The position numbers and the translations under genes are program-made. From NCBI RefSeq assembly GCF_021654455.1, contig NZ_AP024276.1, positions 1,178,001 through 1,242,000 of the forward strand: a stretch of 64,000 nucleotides of DNA. The letters are read 5' to 3'. Shown here in pieces: positions 35,132 to 44,500 of the stretch (position 1 is the stretch's first letter; each line of letters opens with the position of its first letter). The notes below the pieces were generated by a model. The model saw nothing but the letters and a program-made list of their open reading frames with translations. It did no database searches and was not told the DNA's origin. This stretch comes from Streptococcus parasuis (GTDB lineage Bacteria > Bacillota > Bacilli > Lactobacillales > Streptococcaceae).

Positions 35132-35467
35132 ATGTTTAAACAAATTTTTTCAGGAATGTTTTCAACAGGAGAAGGCATTCCAATTTCTGCCTTAGAGCAA
35201 ACACTAACAGAGAATAACACCATTTTACTTGACGTTCGCGAAGAGGACGAATTTATCAATGGTCATATACCACAAGCGAAAAATATGCCATTGAGCCAAC
35301 TTGATTCTTTCAAAGGTAATAAAGATACACATTATGTTATCATCTGTCAATCAGGTATGCGCAGTCAGCGTGCGACAGATTTTCTCAAGCAGCAAGGCTA
35401 TCACGTAACCAATATTGAGGGTGGTATGAATGCCTGGAATGGACCAATAAAAGGAGGAAATAAATGA
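35132..35467 (+). CDS. Single-domain rhodanese sulfurtransferase
   Basis: The 111-residue rhodanese has its active Cys72 in the loop ICQSGMRS. Its Asp/Arg features (ILLDVREEDEFINGHIPQAK) fit rhodanese/PspE-like domains. It moves sulfane sulfur from persulfides to acceptors. AAGGAG is 5 nt upstream of the ATG; a longer upstream start would overlap the operator. The stop overlaps the next gene by 4 nt. In staphylococcal cst operons comparable proteins act with the CoA-disulfide reductase. Confidence 0.9.
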   Translation: MFKQIFSGMFSTGEGIPISALEQTLTENNTILLDVREEDEFINGHIPQAKNMPLSQLDSFKGNKDTHYVIICQSGMRSQRATDFLKQQGYHVTNIEGGMNAWNGPIKGGNK

Positions 35468-37119
35468 AAATCATTATTGTCGGTGGTGTTGCAGGTGGAA
35501 TGTCCGCTGCCACACGCCTTCGCCGTCTCATGGAAGATGCAGAAATCATCATTTTTGAAAAAGGGCCTTTTGTCTCCTTTGCCAACTGTGGTCTACCCTA
35601 TTATATCTCTGGAGAAATAGCTGAGCACGATAGCTTATTACTTCAAACGCCAGAAAGTTTGAGAAATAGATTTAACTTAGATGTCCGCCCCTACCACGAG
35701 GTAGTCAACATCAACCCTGACCTTCAAACAGTTACAGTTCAAACATCGAATGGTGAAATCATGGAATCCTATGATAAACTCATTTTGTCACCGGGAGCTA
35801 AGCCTGTCATCCCACCACTAAAAGGGATTGCTGAAGCTGAAAATCTTTTTACCTTGCGGAACGTACCTGACTTAGATAAGATTATGGCAAAATTAGAACA
35901 AATAAATTCAGGAAAGGCAGTTGTAATTGGTGCTGGTTTTATCGGTTTAGAGATGGCTGAAAACTTGGCCCTAAAAGGACTGACAGTCACTCTAGTTGAG
36001 CAAGCTCCTCATGTCTTACCAACTTTTGATTTGGAAATGGCTCGGTACATTGAGACAGAGTTAAGCGAAAAAGGTGTCCATGTGATGACAGGTCAATCTG
36101 TTACCGCTTTTCATGATAAGGGACAAATTTTAGAATTGTCTAATGGTCAAACCTTAGCTTCAGATATTACAATTCTTTCAGTCGGTGTTGCACCAGATAG
36201 TGAATTAGCAAGTCAAGCAGGAATCGAACTAGGACTTCGAGGGGGCATTCTAGTTGATCAGAACTATCAAACTAGTCAAAAACATATCTATGCTGTTGGA
36301 GACGCCATCATTGTCAAACAAGAAATCACAGGTCAGGATGCCTTAATTTCATTAGCCTCACCTGCAAACCGTCAGGGGCGACAAGTGGCCGATGTCATTG
36401 CAGGTCTCCCTCGCAAGAATAGGGGTTCAATCGGAACTGCAATCGTTAAGGTCTTTGATCTTGCTGCTGCTTCAACAGGATTAAGCGAACGGGCTGTACA
36501 AGCATTAGGTTACAAACATGCCGTTGTCCATACAACAGGTAAAGACCATGCTGGTTACTATCCTGGTGCAACAGACATTGTTCTAAAACTCATTTTCTCA
36601 CCAACTGATGGTAAAATCTTTGGTGCTCAAGCTGTTGGAAAAAAAGGGATTGACAAGCGAATCGATGTACTGGCCACTGCTATCAAAGCTGGTCTAACTA
36701 TTTTTGATTTGCCAGAATTAGAATTGACTTATGCTCCGCCATTTGGCTCAGCCAAAGATCCAGTCAATATGATTGGATATGCTGCCATGAATATCGCTGA
36801 AGGAATTAGCCAAAACATCCAATGGCACCAGTTAGAGGAAGAGCTCGCTGCTGGAAAAATCTTGCTGGATGTTCGTAATCCAGCAGAGCTTCAAAATGGA
36901 CAATTCATGGGCTTTCTTCATATCCCTCTGGATCAACTACGTGATCGAATTGATGAATTGGACCCTGCAAAAGAATACATCGTCAGCTGTCACAGCGGAC
37001 TTCGTTCTTATATTGCCGAACGGCTTTTGAAAGAAATGGGATTCACCGTAAAAAATTTGGATGGCGCTTATTCGCTATACAAAATGGCCTTGCCAGAAAA
37101 AATTGTTGTACCAACTTAA
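35464..37119 (+). CDS. cdr: CoA-disulfide reductase with C-terminal rhodanese domain
   Basis: The 551-residue flavoprotein has FAD binding at the N-terminus (IIVGGVAGGMSAATRLRRL), the redox Cys42 in FANCGLPYYISG, an NAD(P)H site (AVVIGAGFIGLEMAENLALK) and the second FAD motif (IYAVGDAI). A C-terminal rhodanese domain (about residues 465-545) has Cys in VSCHSGLRSY. The fusion type reduces CoA persulfides or disulfides and takes part in sulfane sulfur detoxification. It is translationally coupled to the rhodanese gene and ends at a strong terminator. Confidence 0.92.
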   Translation: MKIIIVGGVAGGMSAATRLRRLMEDAEIIIFEKGPFVSFANCGLPYYISGEIAEHDSLLLQTPESLRNRFNLDVRPYHEVVNINPDLQTVTVQTSNGEIMESYDKLILSPGAKPVIPPLKGIAEAENLFTLRNVPDLDKIMAKLEQINSGKAVVIGAGFIGLEMAENLALKGLTVTLVEQAPHVLPTFDLEMARYIETELSEKGVHVMTGQSVTAFHDKGQILELSNGQTLASDITILSVGVAPDSELASQAGIELGLRGGILVDQNYQTSQKHIYAVGDAIIVKQEITGQDALISLASPANRQGRQVADVIAGLPRKNRGSIGTAIVKVFDLAAASTGLSERAVQALGYKHAVVHTTGKDHAGYYPGATDIVLKLIFSPTDGKIFGAQAVGKKGIDKRIDVLATAIKAGLTIFDLPELELTYAPPFGSAKDPVNMIGYAAMNIAEGISQNIQWHQLEEELAAGKILLDVRNPAELQNGQFMGFLHIPLDQLRDRIDELDPAKEYIVSCHSGLRSYIAERLLKEMGFTVKNLDGAYSLYKMALPEKIVVPT

Positions 37120-37120
37120 G

Positions 37121-37161
37121 AAAAAAGTATCTGTCATTTCCGAATGCAGATACTTTTTTTC
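37121..37161 (+). terminator. Terminator of the persulfide operon
   Basis: AAGTATCTG / CAGATACTT stem with a seven-T tail directly after the reductase stop codon. The promoter of the next unit begins at the end of the T-run. Confidence 0.9.
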
Positions 37162-37207
37162 TTGACAATAGAAAAGGATTGTCTTACAATCTAGTTATGA
37201 ATACTAG
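37162..37207 (+). promoter_or_regulatory. Promoter of DUF1836-hemolysin III with a start-site palindrome
   Basis: TTGACA, 17-bp spacer, TACAAT (37185-37190), immediately followed by the inverted repeat CTAGT-TATGAAT-ACTAG (37191-37207). A palindrome at this place can be an operator. Confidence 0.75.
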
Positions 37208-37221
37208 ATAAGAGAAAGTAA

Positions 37222-37779
37222 ATGATTATGAAACAAACCCTCCCCTACTGGCATGAATTACCTGACTTAGATTTGTATTTGGACCAAGTTCTGCTGTATG
37301 TCAATCAAGTAGTCAATTCTCAGGAAAGCCTTGAACAGAAGAGTTTATACTCAATGAAAATCTACAGTAGCCTAGGAAACGAAGCCGATGATAGAACTGG
37401 GGTTCATCAAGGCAAGTTGACAAGGGATAATGTTGATTTTCGAAGAGTATTAACTGCTGCAATGATCAATAACTATGTCAAACACAAACAGATTGAAAAA
37501 CCTGTTAAGAAAAAATATCAAAAACAGCAAGTTGCCCGCTTGATAGCATTGACTATCTTAAAAAATGTCTTTTCCATTCAAGAAATCAGTCAGACCTTAA
37601 ATCTTCTTCTCCACTCGAACAACTCTGAAACCTTATACAATCATTTTGTTGACTGTATGCGAAATGAGGAGAGCGATGAAACTCCTGACATCATTCGTTA
37701 TGCCTGCCAGTCTGTTAAACTATATTACAAAACCCGTCAACTCACTATGGAATTAGAAAGGAGTCACCATGAATCCTAG
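37222..37779 (+). CDS. DUF1836 domain protein
   Basis: The 185-residue, probably cytosolic protein starts MIMKQTLPYWHELPDLDLYL and has a predicted helix-turn-helix-like stretch (RVLTAAMINNYVKHKQIEKP) followed by KKKYQKQQVARLIALTILKN. DUF1836 proteins are thought to be DNA-binding regulators, but their targets are not established. It overlaps hemolysin III by 11 nt and so is translationally coupled. A second in-frame ATG two codons later has slightly better spacing to the weak ribosome site. The palindrome at the promoter could be its own operator (inference). Confidence 0.8.
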   Translation: MIMKQTLPYWHELPDLDLYLDQVLLYVNQVVNSQESLEQKSLYSMKIYSSLGNEADDRTGVHQGKLTRDNVDFRRVLTAAMINNYVKHKQIEKPVKKKYQKQQVARLIALTILKNVFSIQEISQTLNLLLHSNNSETLYNHFVDCMRNEESDETPDIIRYACQSVKLYYKTRQLTMELERSHHES

Positions 37780-38419
37780 TTTGAAATTAAGCCTACAACT
37801 TTCCTTTGGTGAAGAAGTTGCTAATAGTGTCACACATGCGGTTGGAGCTCTATTGATGCTTGCTTTGCTTCCTGTCACAGCTATTCATTCCTTTCAAGAT
37901 TATAATGTGACAGCGGTAGTTGGCATGTCTATCTTTGTCATCAGCCTATTTCTCATGTTCCTATCCTCTTCCATCTACCACTCCATGCCCTACGCTTCTA
38001 CTCACAAATACATCCTAAGGATTATCGACCACAGCATGATTTACATTGCTATCGCTGGAAGCTACACACCTGTTGCCCTATCCTTGGTCGGTGGTTGGTT
38101 GGGGTATCTAATTGTTGGTTTGCAGTGGGGATTAACTATTTTTGGTATTCTCTACAAAATATTTGCCAAAAAAATCAATGAAAAATTCAGCCTTTTTCTC
38201 TATCTCTTTATGGGCTGGTTGGTTGTCTTTATTCTGCCAGCTATTCTGCAAAAGACTGGACTTGTTTTCGGAATTCTAATGCTAGCTGGTGGTTTATCTT
38301 ATACCATTGGCGCCCTCTTCTACGCCAAGAAAAAGCCCTATTTCCATATGATTTGGCATCTCTTTATCCTACTAGCTTCGGCACTGCAATATATCGCCAT
38401 TGTCTACTTTATGTTATAA
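37769..38419 (+). CDS. Hemolysin III family (YqfA/PAQR-like) membrane protein
   Basis: The 216-residue protein has seven hydrophobic helices and the CREST/PAQR signature residues: FGEEVANSVTHAVGALLML, SSSIYHSMP (Ser and His), DHSMIYIAIAGSYTP (Asp) and HMIWHLFILLASALQY (two His), which together form a metal site. Hydrolase or lipid-homeostasis roles are suggested for the superfamily. Hemolytic activity is historical and not implied here. GAAAGGAG precedes the ATG inside the upstream gene. Confidence 0.9.
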   Translation: MNPSLKLSLQLSFGEEVANSVTHAVGALLMLALLPVTAIHSFQDYNVTAVVGMSIFVISLFLMFLSSSIYHSMPYASTHKYILRIIDHSMIYIAIAGSYTPVALSLVGGWLGYLIVGLQWGLTIFGILYKIFAKKINEKFSLFLYLFMGWLVVFILPAILQKTGLVFGILMLAGGLSYTIGALFYAKKKPYFHMIWHLFILLASALQYIAIVYFML

Positions 38420-38420
38420 G

Positions 38421-38454
38421 AAAACAGCTTCTAGAAACCTAGAGGCTGTTTTTT
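38421..38454. terminator. Bidirectional terminator between hemolysin III and the YdcF-like gene
   Basis: AAAACAGC-T-TCTAG / CTAGA-G-GCTGTTTT stem with A- and T-rich flanks serves both converging units. Confidence 0.85.
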
Positions 38455-39463
38455 AATGCATTAAACTGATGATCACTCCAATCAGATAAAGGGCTGACAC
38501 GATGCTCAAAAATACCAAATGCGCCTTTCGGCTCATAACCAAGTACCCAACAAATTCCCGAATGAAAGCATTAAGGCTAAAGTAAAATCTGGTTTTTGCG
38601 CCGTAGCCGATACATTTGATTTTCAATTGTCGTGCCAATAGCAGAGCTCTGAAAACGTGATAGTAATTGGTTACAAGTGCAAATCGACTACCAGGTTTCA
38701 CCAGGGCATAGGAAAATTTCAAGTTTTCCTCGGTATTAGTTGATTGGTTTTCTATCACAATATCTTCCGCAGGAATCCCCTGTTCCAAGGCATAATTAGC
38801 CATAGCCTGCCCCTCTGCCAAGAGTTCATCAGGACCCTGTCCGCCTGACATGATGAGCTTGCTACCAGGGTGTTTCTGGTAGATCGCTATGCCTTTTTCA
38901 ATCCGCGAAGCCAAAAGTGGCGTCACCTTGTCACCAATCAGACCTGCTCCCAGCACCACCACATAATCAAGCTTGCCTGGAAAAAGATTGACCAAATTGA
39001 CAAAGCTAGACGTGGTATAGAGCATGCTGATGATAATAGCATATGACACCAAAAAACCAACGTAGACGAACAGCATGTTGAAAAAGCTGATGCCTGAAAG
39101 GGATTGAACCACAAAGGGAGCGATGAAGAGATAGAAAGTCAGGGCGACTGCCAGTCCCATGGATAGGAAATTATGGAAACGAACCCCTTCTCTCTTCAAA
39201 ATCTGAAAACCATTTAGATAAAGTGTGAAAAGCAGGACAAATGGACCACTTAACAAGGCTAAAAAGAGCACCATCGCCACAGCTATAGCCAGCAAGCGCA
39301 AGATTTCATTGTTTTCGAGAATGCCTGTTGAGATAATCCATGCCAAGGCCCAGACGAGGATGTTCAAGGCAAACAGTGAGATGAAAATCGACCGCCGCTC
39401 CCAGAAATAGATGAGAGCAAACAGACTGATAGCTGCTAAAAATAAGCAGAAAAAGACTGTCAA
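38453..39463 (-). CDS. YdcF/SanA-like (DUF218) membrane protein
   Basis: The 336-residue protein has about six N-terminal helices (residues 1-160) and a cytosolic-or-outer DUF218 domain: VVLGAGLIGDKVTPLLASRI, KLIMSGGQGPDELLAEGQAM and ENQSTNTEENLKFSY. The domain is found in ElyC and SanA, which affect the cell envelope. One further helix lies at the C-terminus. It starts 2 nt after the rnhB stop, so it belongs to the rbgA-rnhB operon. The biochemical role is unknown. Confidence 0.85.
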   Translation of the reverse strand: MTVFFCLFLAAISLFALIYFWERRSIFISLFALNILVWALAWIISTGILENNEILRLLAIAVAMVLFLALLSGPFVLLFTLYLNGFQILKREGVRFHNFLSMGLAVALTFYLFIAPFVVQSLSGISFFNMLFVYVGFLVSYAIIISMLYTTSSFVNLVNLFPGKLDYVVVLGAGLIGDKVTPLLASRIEKGIAIYQKHPGSKLIMSGGQGPDELLAEGQAMANYALEQGIPAEDIVIENQSTNTEENLKFSYALVKPGSRFALVTNYYHVFRALLLARQLKIKCIGYGAKTRFYFSLNAFIREFVGYLVMSRKAHLVFLSIVSALYLIGVIISLMH

Positions 39464-39465
39464 GA

Positions 39466-40239
39466 CTAGTTTCCCCCTGCTACCATAGACTTAATGGGCT
39501 CAAAGGTCTTACGGTGAATGGGCGTGATGCCAAGCTTGTTCAAGCCTCCCAAGTGCTCTGCCGTTCCATAGCCTGCATTCTTTGCGAAGCCGTAGCCTGA
39601 GAACTCCTTGTCATAATCCGCCATCATCTTGTCCCGCGTCACCTTGGCCACGATAGAGGCAGCTGCGATAGACAGGCTATTGGCGTCCCCCTTGATGATA
39701 GAGGTTTGCGATATGGAGGTATCCAACTTCATTGCATCTATCAAGAGGTGTTCAGGCTCTTGGCTCAACTGCCCCAAAGCCTCCAGCATAGCTAACTTGG
39801 TTGCCTCGTAGATGTTGACCTGGTCGATGACAGCTGCATCTTTGACGCCCACACCGACTGCTACAGCATGCTCAATTATTTCATTGTAAATAGCCTCGTG
39901 CTTGGACTTTGGAATTTTCTTGGAGTCGTTGAGGTAGCGGATTTTGCAACCCTTGGGCAAGATAACCGCTGCAGCCACCACAGGACCTGCTAGAGGCCCC
40001 CGGCCGACTTCGTCGATGCCAGCGATTAACTCCACCCCATTTTCATAAAGGGCTTTTTCGTAGAATAGCATAGCTTCTAAGCGAGCGTCTTCTGCTGCTT
40101 CTTTTTCCAACTCCTTTTGGCGTTTCTTGATGGCAGCCTGGACCCCTGCTCGCACGTCCTGAGCCAACTCTGCCCAGACAGGGCTGTCTAAACTGTCCAC
40201 CTGAGCCAGCAGAGCGGTCACTTCCTTAATCGTTGCCAT
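39466..40239 (-). CDS. rnhB: Ribonuclease HII
   Basis: The 257-residue enzyme removes single ribonucleotides and RNA primers from DNA. The motif [19 protein letters not shown] supplies the DE of the DEDD catalytic set, and LLIDAMKLD and [12 protein letters not shown] supply later residues. The ~70-residue N-terminal extension is typical of Gram-positive RNase HII. It overlaps rbgA by 14 nt. Confidence 0.96.
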   Translation of the reverse strand: MATIKEVTALLAQVDSLDSPVWAELAQDVRAGVQAAIKKRQKELEKEAAEDARLEAMLFYEKALYENGVELIAGIDEVGRGPLAGPVVAAAVILPKGCKIRYLNDSKKIPKSKHEAIYNEIIEHAVAVGVGVKDAAVIDQVNIYEATKLAMLEALGQLSQEPEHLLIDAMKLDTSISQTSIIKGDANSLSIAAASIVAKVTRDKMMADYDKEFSGYGFAKNAGYGTAEHLGGLNKLGITPIHRKTFEPIKSMVAGGN

Positions 40240-41077
40240 CTAAGTCACTCACCCTGTCTAATGTATAGGTGCCCAAACGCCCGTCTCGAACATCCTTGAT
40301 AAAGAGGTTGTAAAAACGGTCATAATCATCACGGAAACCCAATTTCTTGGTCCAGTCCATGATGAGTTCAGACGTTTCCTGCTCCAAATCCATGCCCTTG
40401 AACCGCTCTTGTAAGCGTTCTGGGTAGTTGGCCTTGAAATAGTCCAAACCAAAAATAGTGACTTCATCCATAGGCAAGAGCTGGTCCTTAATGGCTCCTG
40501 TCAGAGCCAACTTAAGTCCAACTTCCTGGTCCTCAAATTTAGGCCAGAGAATACCTGGTGTATCAAGGATTTCAAGATCTTTATTGGACTTGAGCCACTG
40601 TTGACCTTTCGTCACACCTGGTTTGTTGCCAACAACGGCGATTTTCTTTCCAGCCAGACGGTTCATAAGGGTGGATTTTCCAGCATTTGGAATACCGATA
40701 ATCATGGTTCGCAGGGTTTCTTTTTGAATCCCTCTTTCGCGGAGACGTTCAATCTTGTCTTTCATCAGACTCTTGGCTGCGTCGGTCACCTTTTTCACCG
40801 TCGCTTGCTCTTTTGAGTTGATGGCAAGGGTACGAATGCCCTGACCTTCAAAGTAGCTCTGCCATTCTTTGGTTCGAACAGGGTCAGCCAAATCGACCTT
40901 GTTGAGAATCATGAGCTTGGGCTTGTCACCAACAATCTTAGTCAACATTGGGTTTTGACTGGATAAAGGCAGGCGGGCATCGACCAAAATAGTCACGAAA
41001 TCAACATGCTTGATGTTTTCCTGCACCTGACGGCGCGCTTTTGACATGTGGCCCGGATACCATTGAATAATTGCCAT
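40226..41077 (-). CDS. rbgA: Ribosome biogenesis GTPase RbgA (YlqF)
   Basis: The 283-residue circularly permuted GTPase acts in late 50S assembly. In permuted order it shows G4 LNKVDLAD (about residues 58-65), G1 [16 protein letters not shown] (about 125) and G3 DTPGILWP (about 172). The N-terminus [20 protein letters not shown] is characteristic. The start was chosen at [10 protein letters not shown], the family consensus; the ribosome site AAAGGA is 10 nt away. It is first gene of rbgA-rnhB-ydcF. Confidence 0.95.
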   Translation of the reverse strand: MAIIQWYPGHMSKARRQVQENIKHVDFVTILVDARLPLSSQNPMLTKIVGDKPKLMILNKVDLADPVRTKEWQSYFEGQGIRTLAINSKEQATVKKVTDAAKSLMKDKIERLRERGIQKETLRTMIIGIPNAGKSTLMNRLAGKKIAVVGNKPGVTKGQQWLKSNKDLEILDTPGILWPKFEDQEVGLKLALTGAIKDQLLPMDEVTIFGLDYFKANYPERLQERFKGMDLEQETSELIMDWTKKLGFRDDYDRFYNLFIKDVRDGRLGTYTLDRVSDLDGND

Positions 41078-41344
41078 GTAGTGTAAATCCTTTCCTAGCA
41101 AGGGTTTGAAGTCCTTGTGTTGTTTCTATAAAACAATTGAGCCGAACTAAATAGTCAATTATTTTAATGTTTTAAAAGCTTATACTGTATCTTTTCTATT
41201 GTACCATAAACTGAGAAGAAATGGGAGAATCAAAAAAGCCATCCACAAAGGTAGATAGCTGATAATTGTTTATTTAGTAATTGTTGAATCTAATGCTTTT
41301 TAGCTTGGAGACATAGACAAGTTGTCTCTTAATATACCAGAAAA

Positions 41345-42382
41345 TCACCTCACCTGTCCTCGTTTGTAGGAGTTGTTATAGACCTGAAAATCATGATCGT
41401 GTAGTGTCTCTGCTGCATCAGCCAACCAATTGACATTTCGTATTAGACCGCGTCCCACTTGAATGAGATCAGCTTGTCCTGTTTGCAATAGATACTCGGC
41501 TAACTCTGGATTATGTAACAAACCAACTGCTGTTACTGGAATAGAGACTGCTTGTTTGATTTGTGCTGAAAATGTAGCTTGATAGCCTCCATAAATAGGG
41601 ATATTGGGCTTCACATCCATCAAACCACCCGTAGAAATATCTAAACAAGCCACCCCAAGTTCTTCTAGCCATTTGGCAATTTGTTGGTAATCTTGAAGAG
41701 TATTTTGTGTTCCTGTTTCATCATAAGCTGTTACTGATAAACGTACCCAAATTGGTCCATTAAATGCTGATTTAACTCCTTCAACAATCTCCCTCAGAAA
41801 CCGGAAACGATTTTCTAAAGTTCCGCCATATTCATCCGAACGTAGGTTAGTTAAGGGCTCTAAAAACTCATTTACCAGGTAACCATGTGCACCGTGTATC
41901 TCAATCATATCGTAACCAGCTTCTTGAGCTCGTCGAGCAGCAGATACAAAAGCTGACTGAACACGTTGAATATCGTCTAAGGTCATTTCTTTTGGTACTT
42001 GGTATTCTTCACTGTACCGTACAGCACTTGGGCCGATTGGCTGTATAGCATCAGCAGCTTTTCGCCCACCATGGCTAAGCTGAATTCCAACTTTACTTCC
42101 AAATGCTTTCAACTCCCTTACTAAGTCCGCTAAGGCCCTACCTTGACAATCAGACCATATTCCCAAATCACGATTGGACAAGCGCCCATCTGGTTCTACC
42201 GCTGTAGCCTCTTGAATAATGAGTCCAACTCCACCAATCGCACGCGCCCCATAATGAACATGATGAAAAGCCGTTGGCAAGCCATCCTCATTTTTAACCT
42301 CGTACATGCACATAGGTGGCATAACCACACGATTCTTTAATGACAAACCTGCAATTTCAACTGGTGATAAGAGTAAAGACAT
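41345..42382 (-). CDS. namA: NADPH-dependent old yellow enzyme (YqjM/NamA-like)
   Basis: The 345-residue TIM-barrel flavoprotein of the OYE class II has FMN and substrate residues: the YqjM-type Cys in VVMPPMCMYE (about 25), HHVHYGARA, QLSHGGRKA, and EIHGAHGYLVNEFLEPLTN. Such enzymes reduce activated alkenes such as enones and nitro compounds; the natural role may be electrophile detoxification. GGAGG precedes the start. Between the -10 and start lie direct repeats that could bind a regulator. Confidence 0.92.
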   Translation of the reverse strand: MSLLLSPVEIAGLSLKNRVVMPPMCMYEVKNEDGLPTAFHHVHYGARAIGGVGLIIQEATAVEPDGRLSNRDLGIWSDCQGRALADLVRELKAFGSKVGIQLSHGGRKAADAIQPIGPSAVRYSEEYQVPKEMTLDDIQRVQSAFVSAARRAQEAGYDMIEIHGAHGYLVNEFLEPLTNLRSDEYGGTLENRFRFLREIVEGVKSAFNGPIWVRLSVTAYDETGTQNTLQDYQQIAKWLEELGVACLDISTGGLMDVKPNIPIYGGYQATFSAQIKQAVSIPVTAVGLLHNPELAEYLLQTGQADLIQVGRGLIRNVNWLADAAETLHDHDFQVYNNSYKRGQVR

Positions 42383-42407
42383 AAGAACCTCCTTTAAATG
42401 CTAATAC

Positions 42408-42448
42408 TCAATTAAAATCACTAACTTCAATTAAATAATAGTATACCA
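42408..42448 (-). promoter_or_regulatory. Promoter of the old yellow enzyme gene with direct repeats
   Basis: An extended -10 (TGGTATACT, minus strand, 42448-42440) without a good -35 is followed by two copies of TCAATTAAA (plus-strand 42408-42416 and 42427-42435) 19 bp apart, close to two helical turns. An operator function is inferred. Confidence 0.5.
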
Positions 42449-42573
42449 CGATTTTTACAAAATATAAGAAAAACGGCGGCTTTGATTGTTATTTCAAAAC
42501 CGCCGTAAGGTCGTCTTTATTCTGTTAGGCGCGTAAAAACTGTACCGCCAAACAACGGTTTTTTTGTTTACCG

Positions 42574-43011
42574 TTAGGCGGGCAATAATTTTTGATTTAT
42601 TTCCTTTCCACATTCAGTACAAACTTTATCATGTAGGGAAATTATGCCACCACATTCGGGGCAAGCGTATTTCTGAATATGGGCTTCCATGAGATGAGGT
42701 ATTCCCTTTTGCATTACAATTCTGCTATTTTCAATAAGGCTTTCGCTATAACGTTTGTTATAACTTTTTTCAAGGCTCTTTATTAGCTTACAAGGAAAGT
42801 CACTACATTCATAGCAATAGGTTATTCCTTTTGATTGAACACAATCTTTAATTTTGCACTTGCGGCAATGCTCTGGTTTTCCTTTACTCTCTACCATACA
42901 ACCACCACAAGGCTGTTTTGTTTTCTTAATATAACAATGCTTATAACAGACCATACAATTCATTCCGCATGGTGCAAACATTTCCGTTTCAATTTTCATA
43001 GGCATTTTCAT
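42574..43011 (-). CDS. DUF3795 cysteine-rich protein
   Basis: The 145-residue protein starts MKMPMKIETEMFAPCGMNCM. About 18 Cys are arranged as CxxxCxxC, CGGC, CRKC and CYEC, with a C-terminal zinc ribbon (YACPECGGI and CTECGKEINQ). DUF3795 proteins are presumed metal or Fe-S binding; function unknown. AAGGAGG lies 10 nt upstream. It is probably acquired with the mobile block, because such proteins are common in Clostridia. Confidence 0.8.
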   Translation of the reverse strand: MKMPMKIETEMFAPCGMNCMVCYKHCYIKKTKQPCGGCMVESKGKPEHCRKCKIKDCVQSKGITYCYECSDFPCKLIKSLEKSYNKRYSESLIENSRIVMQKGIPHLMEAHIQKYACPECGGIISLHDKVCTECGKEINQKLLPA

Positions 43012-43170
43012 TAGGCTTTTACCTCCTTTAGCTATAATTATATACGGTCAGCCGAATAAACACAAGATTCTTTCTGTAAACAGTTAAGAACTATTTTGGC
43101 TACTTAATAGAACTATGTAAACATATCCAAAAAGAAAGGTGAACAGTAAAATGTAATAGGGTGAATTATT

Positions 43171-43524
43171 ATGGCAAAAAGACCAGTACCTTTATATGAC
43201 TTTGCAACTTTCGGGCAAGCAATAAAAGCGGCGCGGACGAGCAGAAATGAGCGCCGCAAGAAAGTAAGCGACGAAATGAACATTTCCCCTCGCTACCTTG
43301 CGAATATCGAAAACAAAGGGCAACAGCCAAGCCTGCAAATCTTTTATGAGCTTGTTACCCGTTATGACATATCCTTAGACCAATTCTTTTTCCAGGATAA
43401 GACAGCGGAAAAATCGACTCAAAGGCGGCAGCTCGACACGCTGCTTGACAGCATGAGCGATAAGGGAATACGGATTGTTACCGCAACAGCGAAAGAAATT
43501 GCAGAAGTCGAAAACGAAAAATGA
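43171..43524 (+). CDS. XRE-family transcriptional regulator of a conjugative element
   Basis: The 117-residue protein has a HTH_3 domain at residues 12-70 (FGQAIKAARTSRNERRKKVS, MNISPRYLANIENKGQQPSL, YDISLDQFF) and a C-terminal tail. This type precedes mobC in Tn1549-like elements and controls transfer genes. Codon use is GC-rich compared with the flanks. The ribosome site is poor in this region (GGTGAATT); the product is intact. Confidence 0.85.
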   Translation: MAKRPVPLYDFATFGQAIKAARTSRNERRKKVSDEMNISPRYLANIENKGQQPSLQIFYELVTRYDISLDQFFFQDKTAEKSTQRRQLDTLLDSMSDKGIRIVTATAKEIAEVENEK

Positions 43525-43750
43525 ATAGGCTTTAGGAAGCGTTGTTATCTTTTTGAGATTGCAGCGTTTTTCTTTTGCGTAAGTTTGGCAAAACGGGGCT
43601 TTCCGTTGTAGTAGGGAATAAGGAAAAACTTTCTTAGAAAGCATAGGAAGCGGGTACCCACTTCCGTATTTTCGTCCTCCTGCGCTACGACGCGTCGGTT
43701 GAAAATGGCTTATTGGGAAGTATCCCAAACCCTCGGAAAGGAGCGAAAGC
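43525..43750 (+). other. Region between the XRE gene and mobC, candidate oriT
   Basis: No gene here. Hairpins GGAAG-C-GGGT/ACCC-A-CTTCC (43646-43665) and GGGA-AGTA-TCCC are followed by the mobC ribosome site (GGAAAGGAG). In MobP-type elements oriT commonly lies right upstream of mobC, so this is a candidate oriT; the nick site cannot be located by eye. Confidence 0.45.
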
Positions 43751-44344
43751 ATGGACGGACGCAAAAGAACGGTACAAATCAAATTTAGAGTAACAGAAGC
43801 GGAACGGGATTTAATTCTTGAAAAAATGAAGCTCGTCCCCACCCAGAACATGGCGGCATATCTTAGGAAGATTGCCATTGACGGGTACATTATTCAAATA
43901 GACCATAGCTACATAAAAGCCATGACAGCGGAGATACAGAAAATCGGGGTCAATGTCAATCAGATTGCAAAGCGCGTTAATTCGACGGGTAGCGTCTACC
44001 AAGAGGACATAGAGGAAATAAAGGGGGTGCTTAATGAGATATGGCGGTTACAAAGATTAAAGAGTGTTGAAAAGCGGCTTGCGGATATGGCGGTGCTGAT
44101 GAAGCACGTCGTCGCCTATCAAAAGACAAAGCCTGTCTATGACGCATACCGCAAGGCAAAGAACAAAGAGCGATACCGCGCCGAACATGAGCGCGATATT
44201 ATCCTCCATAAAGCTGCGGCAAGGGCACTCAAAACAGCGGGCATTTCCAAGCTCCCCAATCCCGCCACACTGCAAAAGGAATATGTAGCATGCTTCATCA
44301 CTCCTTTGCTGCATACCTGTTACGCAATAGAAACGCGATTTTGA
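43751..44344 (+). pseudogene. mobC: MobC fused to the C-terminal tail of a relaxase (deletion scar)
   Basis: Residues 1-104 form a MobC/ribbon-helix-helix mobilisation protein: MDGRKRTVQIKFRVTEAERD, QNMAAYLRKIAIDGYI, INVNQIAKRVNS-type core and EIWRLQRLK. From about residue 105 the sequence changes to SVEKRLADMAVLMKHVVAYQ, KPVYDAYRKAKNKERYRAEH and AAARALKTAGISKLPN, which looks like the C-terminal region of the relaxase normally encoded downstream. The last ~18 residues are unrelated again. So an internal deletion appears to have joined mobC with the relaxase 3' part. The relaxase catalytic domain is missing, so the element cannot mobilise itself. Confidence 0.7.
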
Positions 44345-44500
44345 GGGTTTAGGTATCAATCCCTTATCCGCTGAGAACCGCGCCCGCAAAGCCGCGTAAA
44401 TCAAGGGCTTTTTCATCCCTACTGCGTAACAAAGGGCATGAAAAAAGTGGCGTTCCTGTTCTTCCTTGTGGGAAGTGAGAAACGCCGCCTGTGCGGTGCG

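Noticed and set aside
37769..38419. Haemolysin toxin
   Set aside because: The name is historical; motifs are those of PAQR/CREST metal-site membrane proteins without toxin features.
43375..43890. Long minus-strand ORF (171 codons)
   Set aside because: It runs antisense through the XRE gene end and the start of mobC; composition follows the GC-rich plus-strand genes, and no family is recognised.
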